This document shows, one piece after another, positions 1 to 10,128 of a stretch of DNA of 64,000 bases (position 1 is its first letter; every line of letters begins with the position of its first letter). A program made the position numbers and the translations under genes. The stretch is from the NCBI GenBank assembly GCA_022747635.1, contig JAKTNV010000169.1, positions 340,501 to 404,500 of the forward strand, given 5' to 3'. The notes under the pieces were generated by a model. That model ran no database searches and was not told the DNA's origin. It saw only the letters and a list, made by a program, of their open reading frames with translations. This stretch comes from Hetaerina americana. Taxonomy: Eukaryota; Arthropoda; Insecta; Odonata; Calopterygidae.

Positions 1-470
1 CTGAGTTATCTAGGTTAAGGATTTGGAATGCGATATCTGCGAATAATAGAACTACATCCAGGATATCGGAAGAGTGGGAGTGATGATGGAAGTGGGTAGG
101 GAATGGCGGTGAGTGAATAGCGATATTTTTGGTAAATAGGAGCTTATGAAGGGCTCGCCTTTGTGTAGTAGTGGTTTTTCCAGCTTTTGTTTTTTGTATT
201 TTATGCCATTTATGTTCCATTGTAAAACTTTAAGGAAGTGGTTGTTTATTTGTAAATTAGGCACCATTTACAAGTTGAAGAAGGGCTGGTATAAGGTCAT
301 TGGTTATGATGCTAATAAGGGTTTTATTGTCAGTAGGAGAGAGAAGTTTCGTAATTATGCTCAATAGAGCAGTTCTTATATTTGCGGTTGATGATTGGTC
401 ATTGATTGAGGGAGACTGTTGTCCAGAGGTTGGCGGAGGGTGTTGATCGGAGGTTAGGGGAGAGTTAAGA
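1..470 (-). mobile_element. J1-a: Jockey-like LINE fragment, end of ORF1 and start of ORF2 endonuclease
   Basis: Read on the minus strand, the end of a gag-like ORF1 (about 470 to 257, ending in LIPALLQLVNGA and a stop) runs into ORF2, whose ATG is at 267. Start and stop overlap by 11 nt (257-267). ORF2 opens with LQWNING, the usual N-terminus of an APE-type endonuclease, which nicks target DNA. The endonuclease is internally deleted by about 375 bp relative to the copy near 49765-50141. The window edge cuts the rest. The same ORF1 ending, with different residues, occurs in J2, which supports the Jockey-like assignment. Confidence 0.75.
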
Positions 471-1165
471 GATGATTGAGGAGTTCACAGCCAAGCTGTC
501 AGCTATCAAGAGGGCCCTAAAAGACATAAGAGAATGTAATGGCTCTTCTCTCATCTGTTCGCACTCATTGATTTCCCTATAATCCATATCAGTCTTGTCA
601 TCAATGCACCTGATGGTTCAGGAGATCTGTTATACCCTGTGGTCCCTTCAGATAAAGGGGAAGTAGGTATCCTCTACATGGACTGCTGGTCATGTGGGAA
701 TACCAGGCATTGAAAAGGCTGGCAAAGCAGCAAATGAAGCCCTGGTCAATCTCAAAACAGACTCAGCTTTGCTTCCTGTGCTGGATGTCGGGGCTGCCTT
801 GCTGAATTTGGTTCTGAACCAGTGGAAGGAAGCTTGGTGATTCTTGCAAAACGAGGAAGTTAAGGCCATAAATTTGGTTGTTTTGACAGGGCCCTCTTCC
901 ATCTGGAACATTCAGAGGGAAGAGGTCAGGATCACGCGCCTGAGAATAGGGCACTTAGCCCTCACGCACTCTTCATGGAGACAAAAGTGCAACCTTGCTG
1001 CAATGTTTGTAACTTGCACCTGATTGTGACTCAGAAATAAATTATAAAAGGCCAGATACCTTTTTTAAAATATGAGATAATTTAAGCAATAGTTTAGGAG
1101 AGGACCCCAACTTTTTAGGTAAGGTTTCCGAGTTTTTAAAGGAAACTGACCTGAACGGACAACTT
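471..1165 (+). pseudogene. RNase H domain and C-terminus of an I-like LINE ORF2, copy a
   Basis: Plus-strand translation with stops reads FTAKLSAIKRAL, then HVGIPGIEKAGKAANEA, then RITRLRIGHLALTHS, and ends FLKETDLNGQL near 1165. These match in order the active-site region, the HVGI-GNEKAD motif and the C-terminal tail of the RNase H-bearing ORF2 of I/Jockey-type LINEs. In the intact family this domain degrades RNA in RNA:DNA hybrids. Frame changes and stops make it dead. It lies head to head with J1-a. 1166-1337 is probably its AT-rich 3' untranslated part. Confidence 0.7.
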
Positions 1166-1337
1166 GAGTTTCCGTGTCTTTTTTTTTAAATAATTTTGTT
1201 TTTAACTATTTATATGTTTTTTATCCATTGACGTATTTATCAAAATTGGATTGAGGTTTTAAATGTTTTAAAAAGTGGTGCAAAAACAACCACAGTGGTT
1301 GATGCATCCAAAAACCCCAACTATCAATACGGGTTGG

Positions 1338-1790
1338 TTTCTTTGGGTAAGACCATTTCCTTCAGCTGAGAGATCTCAATGAAAATGTTGGTTAGTACGG
1401 AAGAGAGGGGTGATCCCATGGCTGCACTTTCATGATGTTCAATTTGCTTATCATTTTAAAGGAAGTATAAGTTCCTGAGTTGGAATTTTCGAGGTCCAGG
1501 TTAATCCTTAGCTAATCCCTGTGAGGTGAGGTTTTTGATGAGTAGCATGGAGTCATCAATGGGCGTATTTGTGAACAAGGAGATGACATCAAAGTTCACC
1601 AGCATGTTGACTTCTTAGACTTCAGCATTCCAAATAATGTGAATGAAATCCATGGAAGTTTTAGCAAAAAAGTCAGTTTTTCTGGCGAAGAGTTGAAGAG
1701 CATGCGCAACAAATTGCGGTAGCTTGTGGGTTGGTGCATCGATGTTGCTGACGATGGGTCGTCAGCAACATCGATGCGTCATCACCTTAA
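1338..1790 (-). pseudogene. Penelope-like element reverse transcriptase fragment, lineage 1, copy a
   Basis: Minus-strand translation gives FDVISLFTNTPIDDSMLL, then after stops NDKQIEHHESAAMGSPLSS and VLTNIFIE. These are the hallmark blocks of Penelope-like RTs (FDVVSLFTNVP and GVAMGSPLSPVLANIFME). Two in-frame stops and loss of the downstream DD block and GIY-YIG domain show it is a remnant. Copies at 7968-8421 and 51195-51660 share these defects in part. It is a different lineage from the Penelope-like RT at 12727-13445. Confidence 0.8.
1736..1777. repeat. Perfect hairpin at the edge of the Penelope-like fragment
   Basis: The arms 1736-1754 and 1759-1777 are exact inverted complements (19 bp, GCATCGATGTTGCTGACGA on the left) separated by 4 bp (TGGG). 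The same hairpin recurs beside the other two copies near 8367-8408 (one mismatch) and 51605-51646 (perfect). It may be an element terminus or an RNA structure; function is unknown. Confidence 0.85.
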
Positions 1791-2179
1791 GTGCCATCAA
1801 AGCACGCCGAAATATGGAAACTAAGAAGAAAAAGAACCACAATGAAACTACAGGATATTAACTTGCATTACTGGAAAGATAGACCAGGCGTGTACACTAA
1901 TAGGCAATGGTTCGCATTCTTATATATAATTACATATTTTATGTATTTTATACACTCCTTCCCATGTATGGTAAATTTATTCATTCATTTATTTATTATA
2001 TTACCAACACGAAGCCCGGATACATCATGAAATGACTTTCTTGCTTGCAAGAAAGAAAAACATCTTCAATTGCCATTATATATTTGTGGAGAAAGGAAAG
2101 TCAAACGTTTGTATGTCTCCGCACATGTCCAATAATTTGATTTTCCTTTTCAGTATTTGATCTTTATACCTAATAAACG
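1778..2179. other. No gene seen; AT-rich repeat sequence
   Basis: Short open frames here lack recognisable domains. A small hairpin with 9-bp arms sits at 2036-2055 (CTTTCTTGC, then its complement). The stretch recurs at about 8422-8840 and 51660-52070 as part of the composite duplication. Confidence 0.5.
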
Positions 2180-2690
2180 AAAATATAGTATCCATAGAGC
2201 ATACTTTATTTCTCTTTAAAATTAAATCTTATTCTCAATCTAATTCGAAACTTTTCATTCTTCACTTGTTTGTTACTGTTGCCACGGCTACAGCGTCACC
2301 ATTTGATCGAATCAAAACAAACATTATTGCGTACTTCAGAAACAATATTCTTTACACACTCACAGACCATAGGCTTTCCTTTCCAACTGAATGACATGGA
2401 GCAGATTCTTAACGGTATGGCTTCTCATTTGCGTAAACAAGGATATACTGCTTCAGGTTGCTAATCTTAGTGAATGTATTTTGGAAAGAATGGACGGGTG
2501 AGATCATTTGTGAGATATATGCCTTTTAAATTTGGAGAACACCTAATTACATACACAACAATAATACTTGCTGCTGAGATAGTCATGTTTTAATTGCTTT
2601 GGGCTCTGCTTGAATTGACTGCAGTATCAATCTCTGTAGAAAATAAATTTGTAAATGTTCCTTTTTGAAGTAGTTAAGATCGTATGTTTT
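2180..2690. repeat. Anonymous interspersed repeat X1, copy a
   Basis: This non-coding sequence has a near-identical copy at about 52050-52560 and a clearly diverged copy at about 23250-23920. Shared blocks include the stretch near 2255-2310 (against 23325-23385) and the stretch near 2483-2650 (against 23710-23890). The presence of a diverged copy outside the large duplication shows it is a dispersed family. No coding domain, TIR or tail was recognised. Confidence 0.6.
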
Positions 2691-3814
2691 TGGTAGAATT
2701 GAACGGGAGTCAAGTGTCAAACGACAGCTATAAACATCGTCAATAATGTTTAGAAAATAGTATTATTTCACATGCGCAATGATCAAACGATACATTGAGT
2801 CCAAATCATTCAAAATGGATAGTTAAAATACAACGGTTATAAATAGGAAGATTCGATATTTAAGTAGTTAACGTAAAATTAGATTTTTATTGTTTTCTGT
2901 AGTGAGGTATTATTTTATTTAATATGCTGAATCAATTCCCAAATACACCTATTAACGCAACAAATCCCTTGCTGTTGTGAAATACTCCTTTTTAATTATG
3001 GTGATTGTGATCGAATTCATTTCTTCTTCTACATTCTGTTCGATTGGCATTGCTTTTATTCTTGAAAATGCCATTATTTAAGGATACAAGTGTGACCTTT
3101 ATATTTCAAATGCATTTAATGTACTCACTTTCACAGCAAACCGATAATGGTTGATTATATGCAGTTTAATTGAGTACACTATCATTTAGACGGGCTTTAT
3201 TTTTATACAAATTCAGAATCAATGGAAACAAAATTTATTTAAATATTGGAGCAATGTAAGACAATAAGAAGTCTCCTTGAATTTGAGTGTTTGTGTGGAA
3301 TAGTATAAAAATGTTTAACATCACCAATATAATGGCACGCTCATTTAAACTGTTAAATTCTCATTATGTATGATTAAGGATCATGCATCAATTGTCCTTT
3401 GATTATGGAGAATTTAGTAAACCAAAATGTGCAAACATAATAAAATGGCACCCATCATGATTTCTGTCAAATTTCCTTGAAGAATTAGCAGTTTTAATGT
3501 AGCGTTCTTGGATTTATTTTGAAGAATGCACGAAACTCAAAGGATTTAATTTCCACCTTACTCATCTCTCAATAAACAAACTTTGTCACAAAAAAAGTGT
3601 AAAAAAACAGAAAGTTCTACATTTGAATGTCCACAATATGAAATGCGCTGTAAGTTGATGAAATTCCACAATAAATAGTATTATTTAGATTTGCTCTTCC
3701 CCTCATGGTGTACAATCATGACTCCACAGCTAATTAAAAATGGTCTGCAGAAATCACGTTGTGGTGTATTAGCAAGGGAGGAAAAATCTCTCTTGGGTAG
3801 TAGCAACATTCGTA
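2691..3814. other. AT-rich non-coding stretch
   Basis: I find no domain-bearing open frame, RNA gene or clear terminal repeat here. The sequence recurs with small differences at about 52561-53685, so it belongs to the duplicated block. It could be the unrecognised interior of X1 or plain intergenic DNA. Confidence 0.5.
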
Positions 3815-4225
3815 TGACATGTTTTGGGAAATGACCCCATAACTCATCACTGCAATTCAAATGACATGGAAAGAAGACGTGGTCAAGTGTTAAACGATAC
3901 TCATTTGAAATGGGAAAGTTGAGCTTTAATCAGTTCATTACAGATCTGACTGATGTGAGTCTCCCTGTTAAGTTTCCTATCTATATTAATTCGTAGTATT
4001 TTAGAATTTTCAACATCAGTACATTTTTATATACTATAACTGCATACATTATGCTGAGTTTTGTTAGTATTAAAACGTAAATGATTAATATGAAACCTGC
4101 CTGCTTAGCCTGTCTTTGAGTGGCTCTGAATCGTACCTTTGCATCTTCTAGATTTTGATATTTTTGCACACACAAAGCATGATAAGGATATAAAACATAT
4201 GTAGGTTTAATTTTACAGGGCAAAT
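3815..4225 (-). pseudogene. CR1-group LINE reverse transcriptase fragment (minus), copy a
   Basis: The minus strand from 4225 encodes DLPCKIKPTYVLYPYHALCV, with QNLEDAKVRFRATQRQAK further on. This lines up with the FADD/YADD region of the CR1-group RT at 11475-11610 on the plus strand. The 3815-3960 part matches, in reverse, the block at about 11800-11895. The catalytic YADD is degenerate (YPYHA). The piece is internally deleted and diverged from the two long CR1 copies, so it is an older insertion. Confidence 0.75.
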
Positions 4226-4429
4226 CAGTAATTATGATGATACCAAAAATAGCTCAAAGACTAGAAATTCTTCATGAAAATATGGGAATTGAAATTATTA
4301 TTAGAAGCCGAATTAGGCCATGTCTTTATAAGCAAATTAACCTTAGAACTACTAAAAATTTAAGAGAAATTAGGTAAATCAGACTTTTGTGCTAAGATAC
4401 AATTTTCAAGGAAATAATGAAATTAACTC
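4226..4429. other. No gene seen
   Basis: AT-rich spacer between the CR1 and RTE fragments, duplicated at about 54100-54300. No motif recognised. Confidence 0.4.
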
Positions 4430-5138
4430 CTAATAATAATAATCTAGAAGGAATTTGAATCCTTAAATGAAACATCCTTATCCTGTTCATTCCCTTTTCT
4501 TGCTTGCCTCACAATCTCCCCTCTATTACCAGCTTGAACAGTCCCCTGTCGGTCAATATGCCCTTCATCCATTTTTACTGCCTCAAAAGGATTTCTCCCA
4601 ACCAACCCCTCTCTTCACCCACCATACCAAGTACTTTCTCATTGGTTTTCTTCTCGGTCCATTTCACCTTCTCCATTTTCTCAACACCCACATGTCAAAA
4701 GCCTCTAGTCCAAAACTATCCTCCTGCTTCAATGACCACATTTCTGTGTATAACTATGCACCATATCAAAAGTTTCACGAGTCTTTTTTTAATATCCTTA
4801 CTCAACGTCCCATTCGTCAACTCTCTCCTCCTTATGAAAGCCTCTGTGCCTAGCGTAATTCTTCTCCATACGTCCATACTACTATGACCGTATTGGTCCA
4901 AATGCTTCAGAGATACGTGAACTGTTCTATCTGCATTAGTTTTTGCCCTCCTATTTTAATGTTTAGCTTTTCTTTTTTCTTTCTAGAAAATTGCATAACC
5001 TTTGTTTTATTAATATTGATTCTCATCCCATACCTGTCGCCCTGAATTTCCAATTCACTCAGCAATCCTTACAACCCTTTGGCTGACTGACAAACTAAAG
5101 CTTGGTCATCCGCAAACCTAATTAATTTTACGAATTCC
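4430..5138 (-). pseudogene. RTE LINE 3' fragment, C-terminal region of ORF2, copy a
   Basis: On the minus strand, translation around 4901-4716 gives LTNGTLSKDIKKRLVKLLIW followed by a shifted version of the [14 protein letters not shown] C-terminal region, as in the longer RTE copies at 13850-14300 and 60419-60763. 4930-5138 continues toward the RT core (the region holding FADD in other copies). The 3' end has a short (AATAAT) tail near 4430-4441. At 5138 it joins directly to J1-b, marking a rearrangement breakpoint. Confidence 0.75.
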
Positions 5139-5218
5139 ATTCTTCCATTTTCTGGCATAGTTTACGTTTACGCATTTTGTGGTATTAATGGTTAGTTTCC
5201 AATCGGACATCCACTCTG

Positions 5219-6064
5219 CTATGCTCTTAAGGTGTTCTTGGACATTTTTTGCGGCATGATTTGGGTCAAAGGAAATTGACGCTCTAGCTGAGTCATCCGC
5301 ATGGAGGTAGCTTTTGGGTCGGAGGGGAGGTCGTTAATGTTGTGGTTGAATAGGACGGGTGACAAAATTGATCCTTGGAGAAAGACTGCGGATATGGACT
5401 GGGTAGTTGATTTGGCATTGTTAAGGGCTAGAAAGAATGTGCGGTTTGAAAGAAAGGAGGGGATGGTCTTAATTAGGTATACTGATATGTTGGTTTTAAG
5501 CAGTTTATGTATTAAACCAGTTCGCCAGAACTTGTCAAATGCTCTTTGGAAATCAAGGAAGACTACTTGGGTGTGCTTGTGGATGTGGAAGCCGAAAGTG
5601 ATCAGTTCAACCAATCTTGTTATTTGCTGAGTCATGGAATGGCGAAGGCGGAAGCCAGTTTGCTCAGGTCTGATCAAGTCTAGGGCCGAGATTTCTTCTT
5701 GTAGCCTGTTTAATATGCATATTTCTAGAAGTTTGCCCATGCAGGGGAGCATGCCACTGGGTCTATAGTTAGGGATATAAGAAGGATTTTTATTAGGTTT
5801 TGGAAGGAGTATTGTCTTAGCCGTTTTCAATGCCTTTGGGAAGTACGATTGGGAAAGACAGGCGTTGAGGATAGAGAGTAGGTGTTTGATAAAAGATTTA
5901 GGAAGGTTTTTCAGGTGAAGGTAAGAGATTTGATCGGGTCGCGGTGATGACTTTGTTTTGGAGTGGGACATAATGGAGTAAAGTCCTTGAGGAGTAATTT
6001 CCAGGAATATGTGGAATGGGCCAAGTGAAAGGCCATAGACACTGATCAACGCATCTGAATCCAA
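5219..6064 (-). pseudogene. J1-b reverse transcriptase core
   Basis: The 281-codon frame contains, in order, PDQISYLHLKNLPKSF, YRPSGMLPCMGKLLE, PEQTGFRLRHS, VFLDFQRAFDKFW and GSILSPVLFNHNINDLPS, which are RT blocks 1 to 4 of Jockey-like ORF2. The catalytic ADD block near 5290 lies in another frame because of a frameshift, so the tail of this frame is spurious. It is a decayed polymerase that in its intact form copies element RNA at nicked target DNA. Confidence 0.85.
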
Positions 6065-6372
6065 AAAGGATGTATTATTTTTTTAAAAATGCATTCGAAG
6101 GAGTCGGCAGAGGTATTTGCTTTGTTGCTGTCGTCGTATAGTGCTCTCCCATTATTTGGTATTGGCGGGGTGGGTACCTTTTTCCTTTGCAGACAGTGGG
6201 CTTGGGTCCATACCGAATTGTCGTTATGTGAGAGTGAACTTATCTTTTCTTGCCAAGTTTTTTCCCAATGTGTTCTAGTTTTGGATGTTACAAGGTTTCA
6301 AAGTGCACAGAAGCCGATTTTATCTTGGCTGAGATTAGTGCGTTGCCAGAGGGCTCTGGCCTTGTTTCTAAG

Positions 6373-6852
6373 TTAAATTAGGCGCAAAATATCCTGAGGT
6401 AGTGTGGCACCAGCGATGGAGGCCGGAGAAGGAGGGTAGCAAGAGCGATGAATGATTTTGGTTAAGGTGCTTGTAAAATCTTGAGCCGCTTTCTCTATGC
6501 TGTCTGGAGTGCTAGCAGGAGATGGGACAAGGTTAATGGCTAAGCAGTTTTCTTTAAATAGTTTCCAGTTAACTCTTCTAGTTGTATGAAGGAGGGTAGG
6601 AACGCAGTAAAATATGGGGCAGTGGTCCGAGGCTGAGTTATCTAGGTTAAGGATTTGGAATGCAATATCTGCGTATAATAGAACTACATCCAGGATATCG
6701 GAGGAGTGGGGGTGATGATGGAAGTGGGTAGGGAATGGCGGTGAGTGAATTGCGATATTTTTGGTAAATAGGAGCTTATGAAGGGCTCGCCTTTGTGTAG
6801 TAGTGGTTTTTCCAGCTTTTGTTTTTTGTATTTTATGCCATTTATGTTCCAT
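6373..6852 (-). pseudogene. J1-b endonuclease C-terminal half and linker
   Basis: The 159-codon frame carries SDILDVVL and SASDHCPIFY, the SDH signature of APE-type LINE endonucleases, then an ORF2 linker (KAAQDFTSTLTKII). The catalytic N-terminal half is mostly missing because of the roughly 375-bp internal deletion that joins KYKKQKL-like sequence to the late part of the domain. It cannot encode a working nuclease. Confidence 0.75.
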
Positions 6853-7107
6853 TGTAAAACTTTAAGGAAGTGGTTGTTTATTTGTGAATTAGGCACCATT
6901 TACAAGTTGAAGAAGGGCTGGTATAAGGTCATTGGTTATGATGCTAATAAGGGTTTTATTGTCAGTAGGAGAGAGAAGTTTCGTAATTATGCTCAATAGA
7001 GCAGTTCTTATATTTGCGGTTGATGATTGGTCATTGATTGAGGGAGACTGTTGTCCAGAGGTTGGCGGAAGGTGGTGATCGGAGGTTAGGGGAGAGTTAA
7101 GAAATGA

Positions 7108-7800
7108 TTGAGGAGTTCACAGCCAAGCTGTCAGCTATCAAGAGGGCCCTAAAAGACATAAGAGAATGTAATGGCTCTTTTCTCATCTGTTCGCACTCTT
7201 TGATTTCCCTATAATCCATATCAGTCTTGTCATCAATGCACCTGATGGTTCAGGAGATCTATTATACCCTGTGGTCCCTTCAGATAAAGGGGAAGTAGAT
7301 ATCCTCTACATGGACTGCTGGTTATGTGGGAATACCAGGCATTGAAAAGGCTGGCAAAGCAGCAAAGGAAGCCCTGGTCAATCTCAAAACAGACTCAGCT
7401 TTGCTTCCTGTGCTGGATGTCGGGGCTGCCTTGCTGAATTTGGTTCTGAAGCAGTGGAAGGAAGCTTGGTGATTCTTGCAAAACGAGGAAGTTAAGGCCA
7501 TAAATTTGGTTGTTTTGACAGGGCTTCTTCCATCTGGAACATTCAGAGGGAAGAGGTCAGGATCACGCGCCTGAGAATAGGGCACTTAGCCCTCACGCAC
7601 TCTTCATGGAGACAAAAGTGCAACCTTGCTGCAATGTTTGTAACTTGCACCTGATTGTGACTCAGATATAAATTATAAAAGGCCAGATACCTTTTTTATA
7701 ATATGAGATAATTTAAGCAATAGTTTAGGAGAGGACCCCAACTTTTTAGGTAAGGTTTCCGAGTTTTTAAAGGAAACTGACCTGAATGGACAACTTGAGT
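7108..7800 (+). pseudogene. RNase H and C-terminus of an I-like LINE, copy b
   Basis: This repeats 471-1165 with few changes (offset about 6631 bp), including the GIPGIEKAGKAAKEA block near 7330-7375 and the C-terminal tail near 7720-7795. It is broken by the same stops. 7801-7967 is the matching AT-rich 3' part. Confidence 0.7.
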
Positions 7801-7967
7801 TTCCGTGTCTTTTTTTTTAAATAATTTTGTTTTTAACTATTTATATGTTTTTTATCCATTGACGTATTTATCAAAATTGGATTGAGGTTTTAAATGTTTT
7901 AAAAAGTGGTGCAAAAACAACCACAGTGGTTGATGCATCCAAAAACCCCAACTATTACCAAGGGATG

Positions 7968-8421
7968 AATTATTTGGGTAAGACCATTTCCTTCCGCTGA
8001 GAGATCTCAATGAAAATGTTGGTTAGTACGGAAGAGACGGGTGATCCCATGGCTGCACTTTCATCATGTTCAATGTGCTTATCATTTTAAAGGAAGTATG
8101 AGTTCCTGAGGCAGAATTTGCGAGGTCCAGGTTAATCCTTAGCTAATCCCTGTGAGGTGAGGTTTTTGATGAGTAGCATGGAGCCATCAATGGGCGTATT
8201 TGTGAACAAGGAGATTACATTAAAGGTCACCAGCATGTTGACTATTTGGACTTCAGCATTCCGAATAATGTGAATGAAATCCATGGAAGTTTTAGCAAAA
8301 AAGTCAGTTTTTCTAGCGAAGAGTTGAAGAGCATGCGCAACAAATTGCGGTAGCTTGTGGGTTGGTGCATCGATGTTGCTGACGATGGGTCGTCAGCAAC
8401 ATCGATTCGTCATCACCTTAA
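7968..8421 (-). pseudogene. Penelope-like reverse transcriptase fragment, lineage 1, copy b
   Basis: Second copy of 1338-1790, with the same AMGSPLSS-type block on the minus strand near 8040 and the same flanking hairpin (near 8367-8408, with one arm mismatch). It has its own point differences, so the tandem copies have diverged a little since duplication. Confidence 0.8.
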
Positions 8422-8840
8422 GTGCCATCAAAGCACGCCGAAATTTGGAAACTAAGAAGAAAAAGAACCACAATGAAACTACAAGATATTAACTTGCATT
8501 ACTGGAAAGATAGCCCAGGCGTGTACACTAATAGGCAATGGTTCGCATTCTTAAAATAATTACATATTTTATGTATTTTTTACACTCCTTCCCATGTATG
8601 GTAAATTTATTCATTCATTTATTTATTATATTACCAACACGAAGCCCGGATACATCATGAAATGACTTTCTTGCTTGCAAGAAAGAAAAACATCTTCAAT
8701 TGCCATTATATATTTGTGGAGAAAGGAAAGTCAAACGTTTGTATGTCTCCGTTCATGTCCAATAATTTGATTTTCCTTTCCAGTATTTGGTCTTTATACC
8801 TAATAAACAAAATATAGTATCCATAGAGCATACTTTATTC
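8422..8840. other. No gene seen; tandem copy of 1778-2220
   Basis: AT-rich, with no coding domain. It ends abruptly near 8840, where the X1, CR1 and part of the RTE sequences present in the other two copies are deleted. The sequence then passes straight into RTE at about 8841. Confidence 0.55.
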
Positions 8841-9117
8841 TATTCTATCTGCTCTGGTTTTTGCCCTCCTATTTTAATGTTAAGCTTAGCTTTTTTCTTT
8901 CTAGACAATCGCTTAACCTTCTTTTTATTAATATTGATTCTCATCTCATACCTGTCGCCCTGAATTTCCAATTCACTCAGCAATCCTTACAACACCTTGG
9001 CTGACTGACAAACTAAAGCTTGGTCATCCGCAAACCTAATTAATTTTACAAATTCCCCGCCCAGTTTCAATCCTACCTCCAGTTCTTCCCATGCCTCTTT
9101 CATCATTTCCTCTGCAT
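8841..9117 (-). pseudogene. RTE LINE fragment, RT motif region, left side of the CR1 insertion
   Basis: Minus strand encodes AEEMMKEAWEELEVGLKLGG then LIRFADDQALVCQSAKVL, the FADD catalytic block of the RTE reverse transcriptase. The same protein continues on the far side of the CR1 element at 12413-12726, so one RTE copy was split by the CR1 insertion. Its 3' region toward 8841 matches 14390-14660 of the longer RTE element. Confidence 0.85.
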
Positions 9118-9128
9118 TGTTGTTCAAG

Positions 9129-10121
9129 ATGGCGTCAACTTTGGCCGTACAACGATGTGGCTCTTGTAAAACACGAGTCGAAGTACGTGATATGGTCGTT
9201 AGTTGCAATATTTTCTCAGGTGTATGTCACCATAAATGCTCCGGCTTAAGTGATATAACATTAAAAGCTCTCTCGGACTGCCATGACATTTACTGGAAGT
9301 GTTTTTTATGCCGTGTAAATAAGCCCAATATTTACAATATTGCGGCCGACATTGAAAATTCGAAAATGGAGTTACAAACTCTCCAATCTACCGGATCCAC
9401 GGAAAGTACTACCTTGCAGCCAATTGCAAAGGAAGCTGTAACGTTGTCTACGGAATTGAAACCTGAAGTCAACGAACAATTAGGCCTCAATAGTGACAAC
9501 TCCGATTTGTGCCCCAAAAATGTAAAAGCAAAATTTATCACCATGAGTTTCGAATCCATCGTTACTGACGAGGAAGGTTTTCAAAAGGTGAATTACAAGA
9601 AAAACAAACGCAAACGAAATACATTTTTTGGGAGTTGTAAGCAGCCTGCTGTTACGTGCAATTTTGTGGGAGTTCCTCGCAAGACTTTCTTCTACGTTGG
9701 TCGTGTCCAGTCCAATGCAATGCCTGATGACATTGTGAAGCATCTGTCCGGAATATTTCCTGGGAATGACTTCAAATGTGAAAGTTTGAGAGTTGGTGAA
9801 GTTTATAATTCTTTTAAACTCTGTGCGCCAATTAGCCTTAAGGATCAACTTCTTAAAGAAGTTATTTGGCCAGTAGAAGTGAAAGTTGGGAAATTTTTCC
9901 CCCAAAAACCGCAGAAACTGACCCGTACTCATGAAGAGACAGAGAATATTGCTGAAGGGTCAGCTGCGGTGGTGAATCCGAACTCCGAGTTGAAAACTAG
10001 TGATGCGCCGGTATCCACCTCAGCAACAAGGGGCCACACCGATAACACTACGGAAAAGTGTTCCTTAGAGAAACGTGTTACCAGCCTCAAAACGGGAATA
10101 TCAAAACCAAAGTCCTTTTGA
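9129..10121 (+). CDS. CR1-group ORF1 protein with PHD-type zinc finger
   Basis: An intact frame of about 330 codons from the ATG at 9129. Residues about 9-60 form a Cys/His-rich PHD-like finger (CGSC, then CHHKCSGL, then YWKCFLC), though one expected Cys pair is altered (SCNIFSG where copy B has SCDICSG). A basic patch (KKNKRKRN) is followed by an RRM-like stretch (FYVGRVQSNA) and a Ser/Thr-rich tail. PHD-bearing ORF1 proteins are known in CR1-group LINEs, where they are thought to bind nucleic acid or chromatin. The stop at 10121 lies just ahead of ORF2. Confidence 0.8.
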   Translation: MASTLAVQRCGSCKTRVEVRDMVVSCNIFSGVCHHKCSGLSDITLKALSDCHDIYWKCFLCRVNKPNIYNIAADIENSKMELQTLQSTGSTESTTLQPIAKEAVTLSTELKPEVNEQLGLNSDNSDLCPKNVKAKFITMSFESIVTDEEGFQKVNYKKNKRKRNTFFGSCKQPAVTCNFVGVPRKTFFYVGRVQSNAMPDDIVKHLSGIFPGNDFKCESLRVGEVYNSFKLCAPISLKDQLLKEVIWPVEVKVGKFFPQKPQKLTRTHEETENIAEGSAAVVNPNSELKTSDAPVSTSATRGHTDNTTEKCSLEKRVTSLKTGISKPKSF

Positions 10122-10128
10122 CTAGATA

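Larger units (their letters stand above)
5139..7107 (-). mobile_element. J1-b: Jockey-like LINE, truncated at the 3' end
   Basis: On the minus strand this holds the ORF1 end (about 7105-6889), the ORF2 start at 6899 (LQWNING; 11-nt overlap with the ORF1 stop), part of the endonuclease, a linker and the RT core. It lacks the region downstream of RT motif D, which is replaced by the RTE fragment ending at 5138. 6632-7107 repeats 1-470 at high identity. A copy of the same family at 24800-27145 preserves the C-terminus. Confidence 0.8.

Noticed and set aside
1791..2030. Small frame conserved in two or three copies (MPSKHAEIWKLRRK)
   Set aside because: Conservation follows from recent block duplication; no domain, and the middle copy loses the frame.
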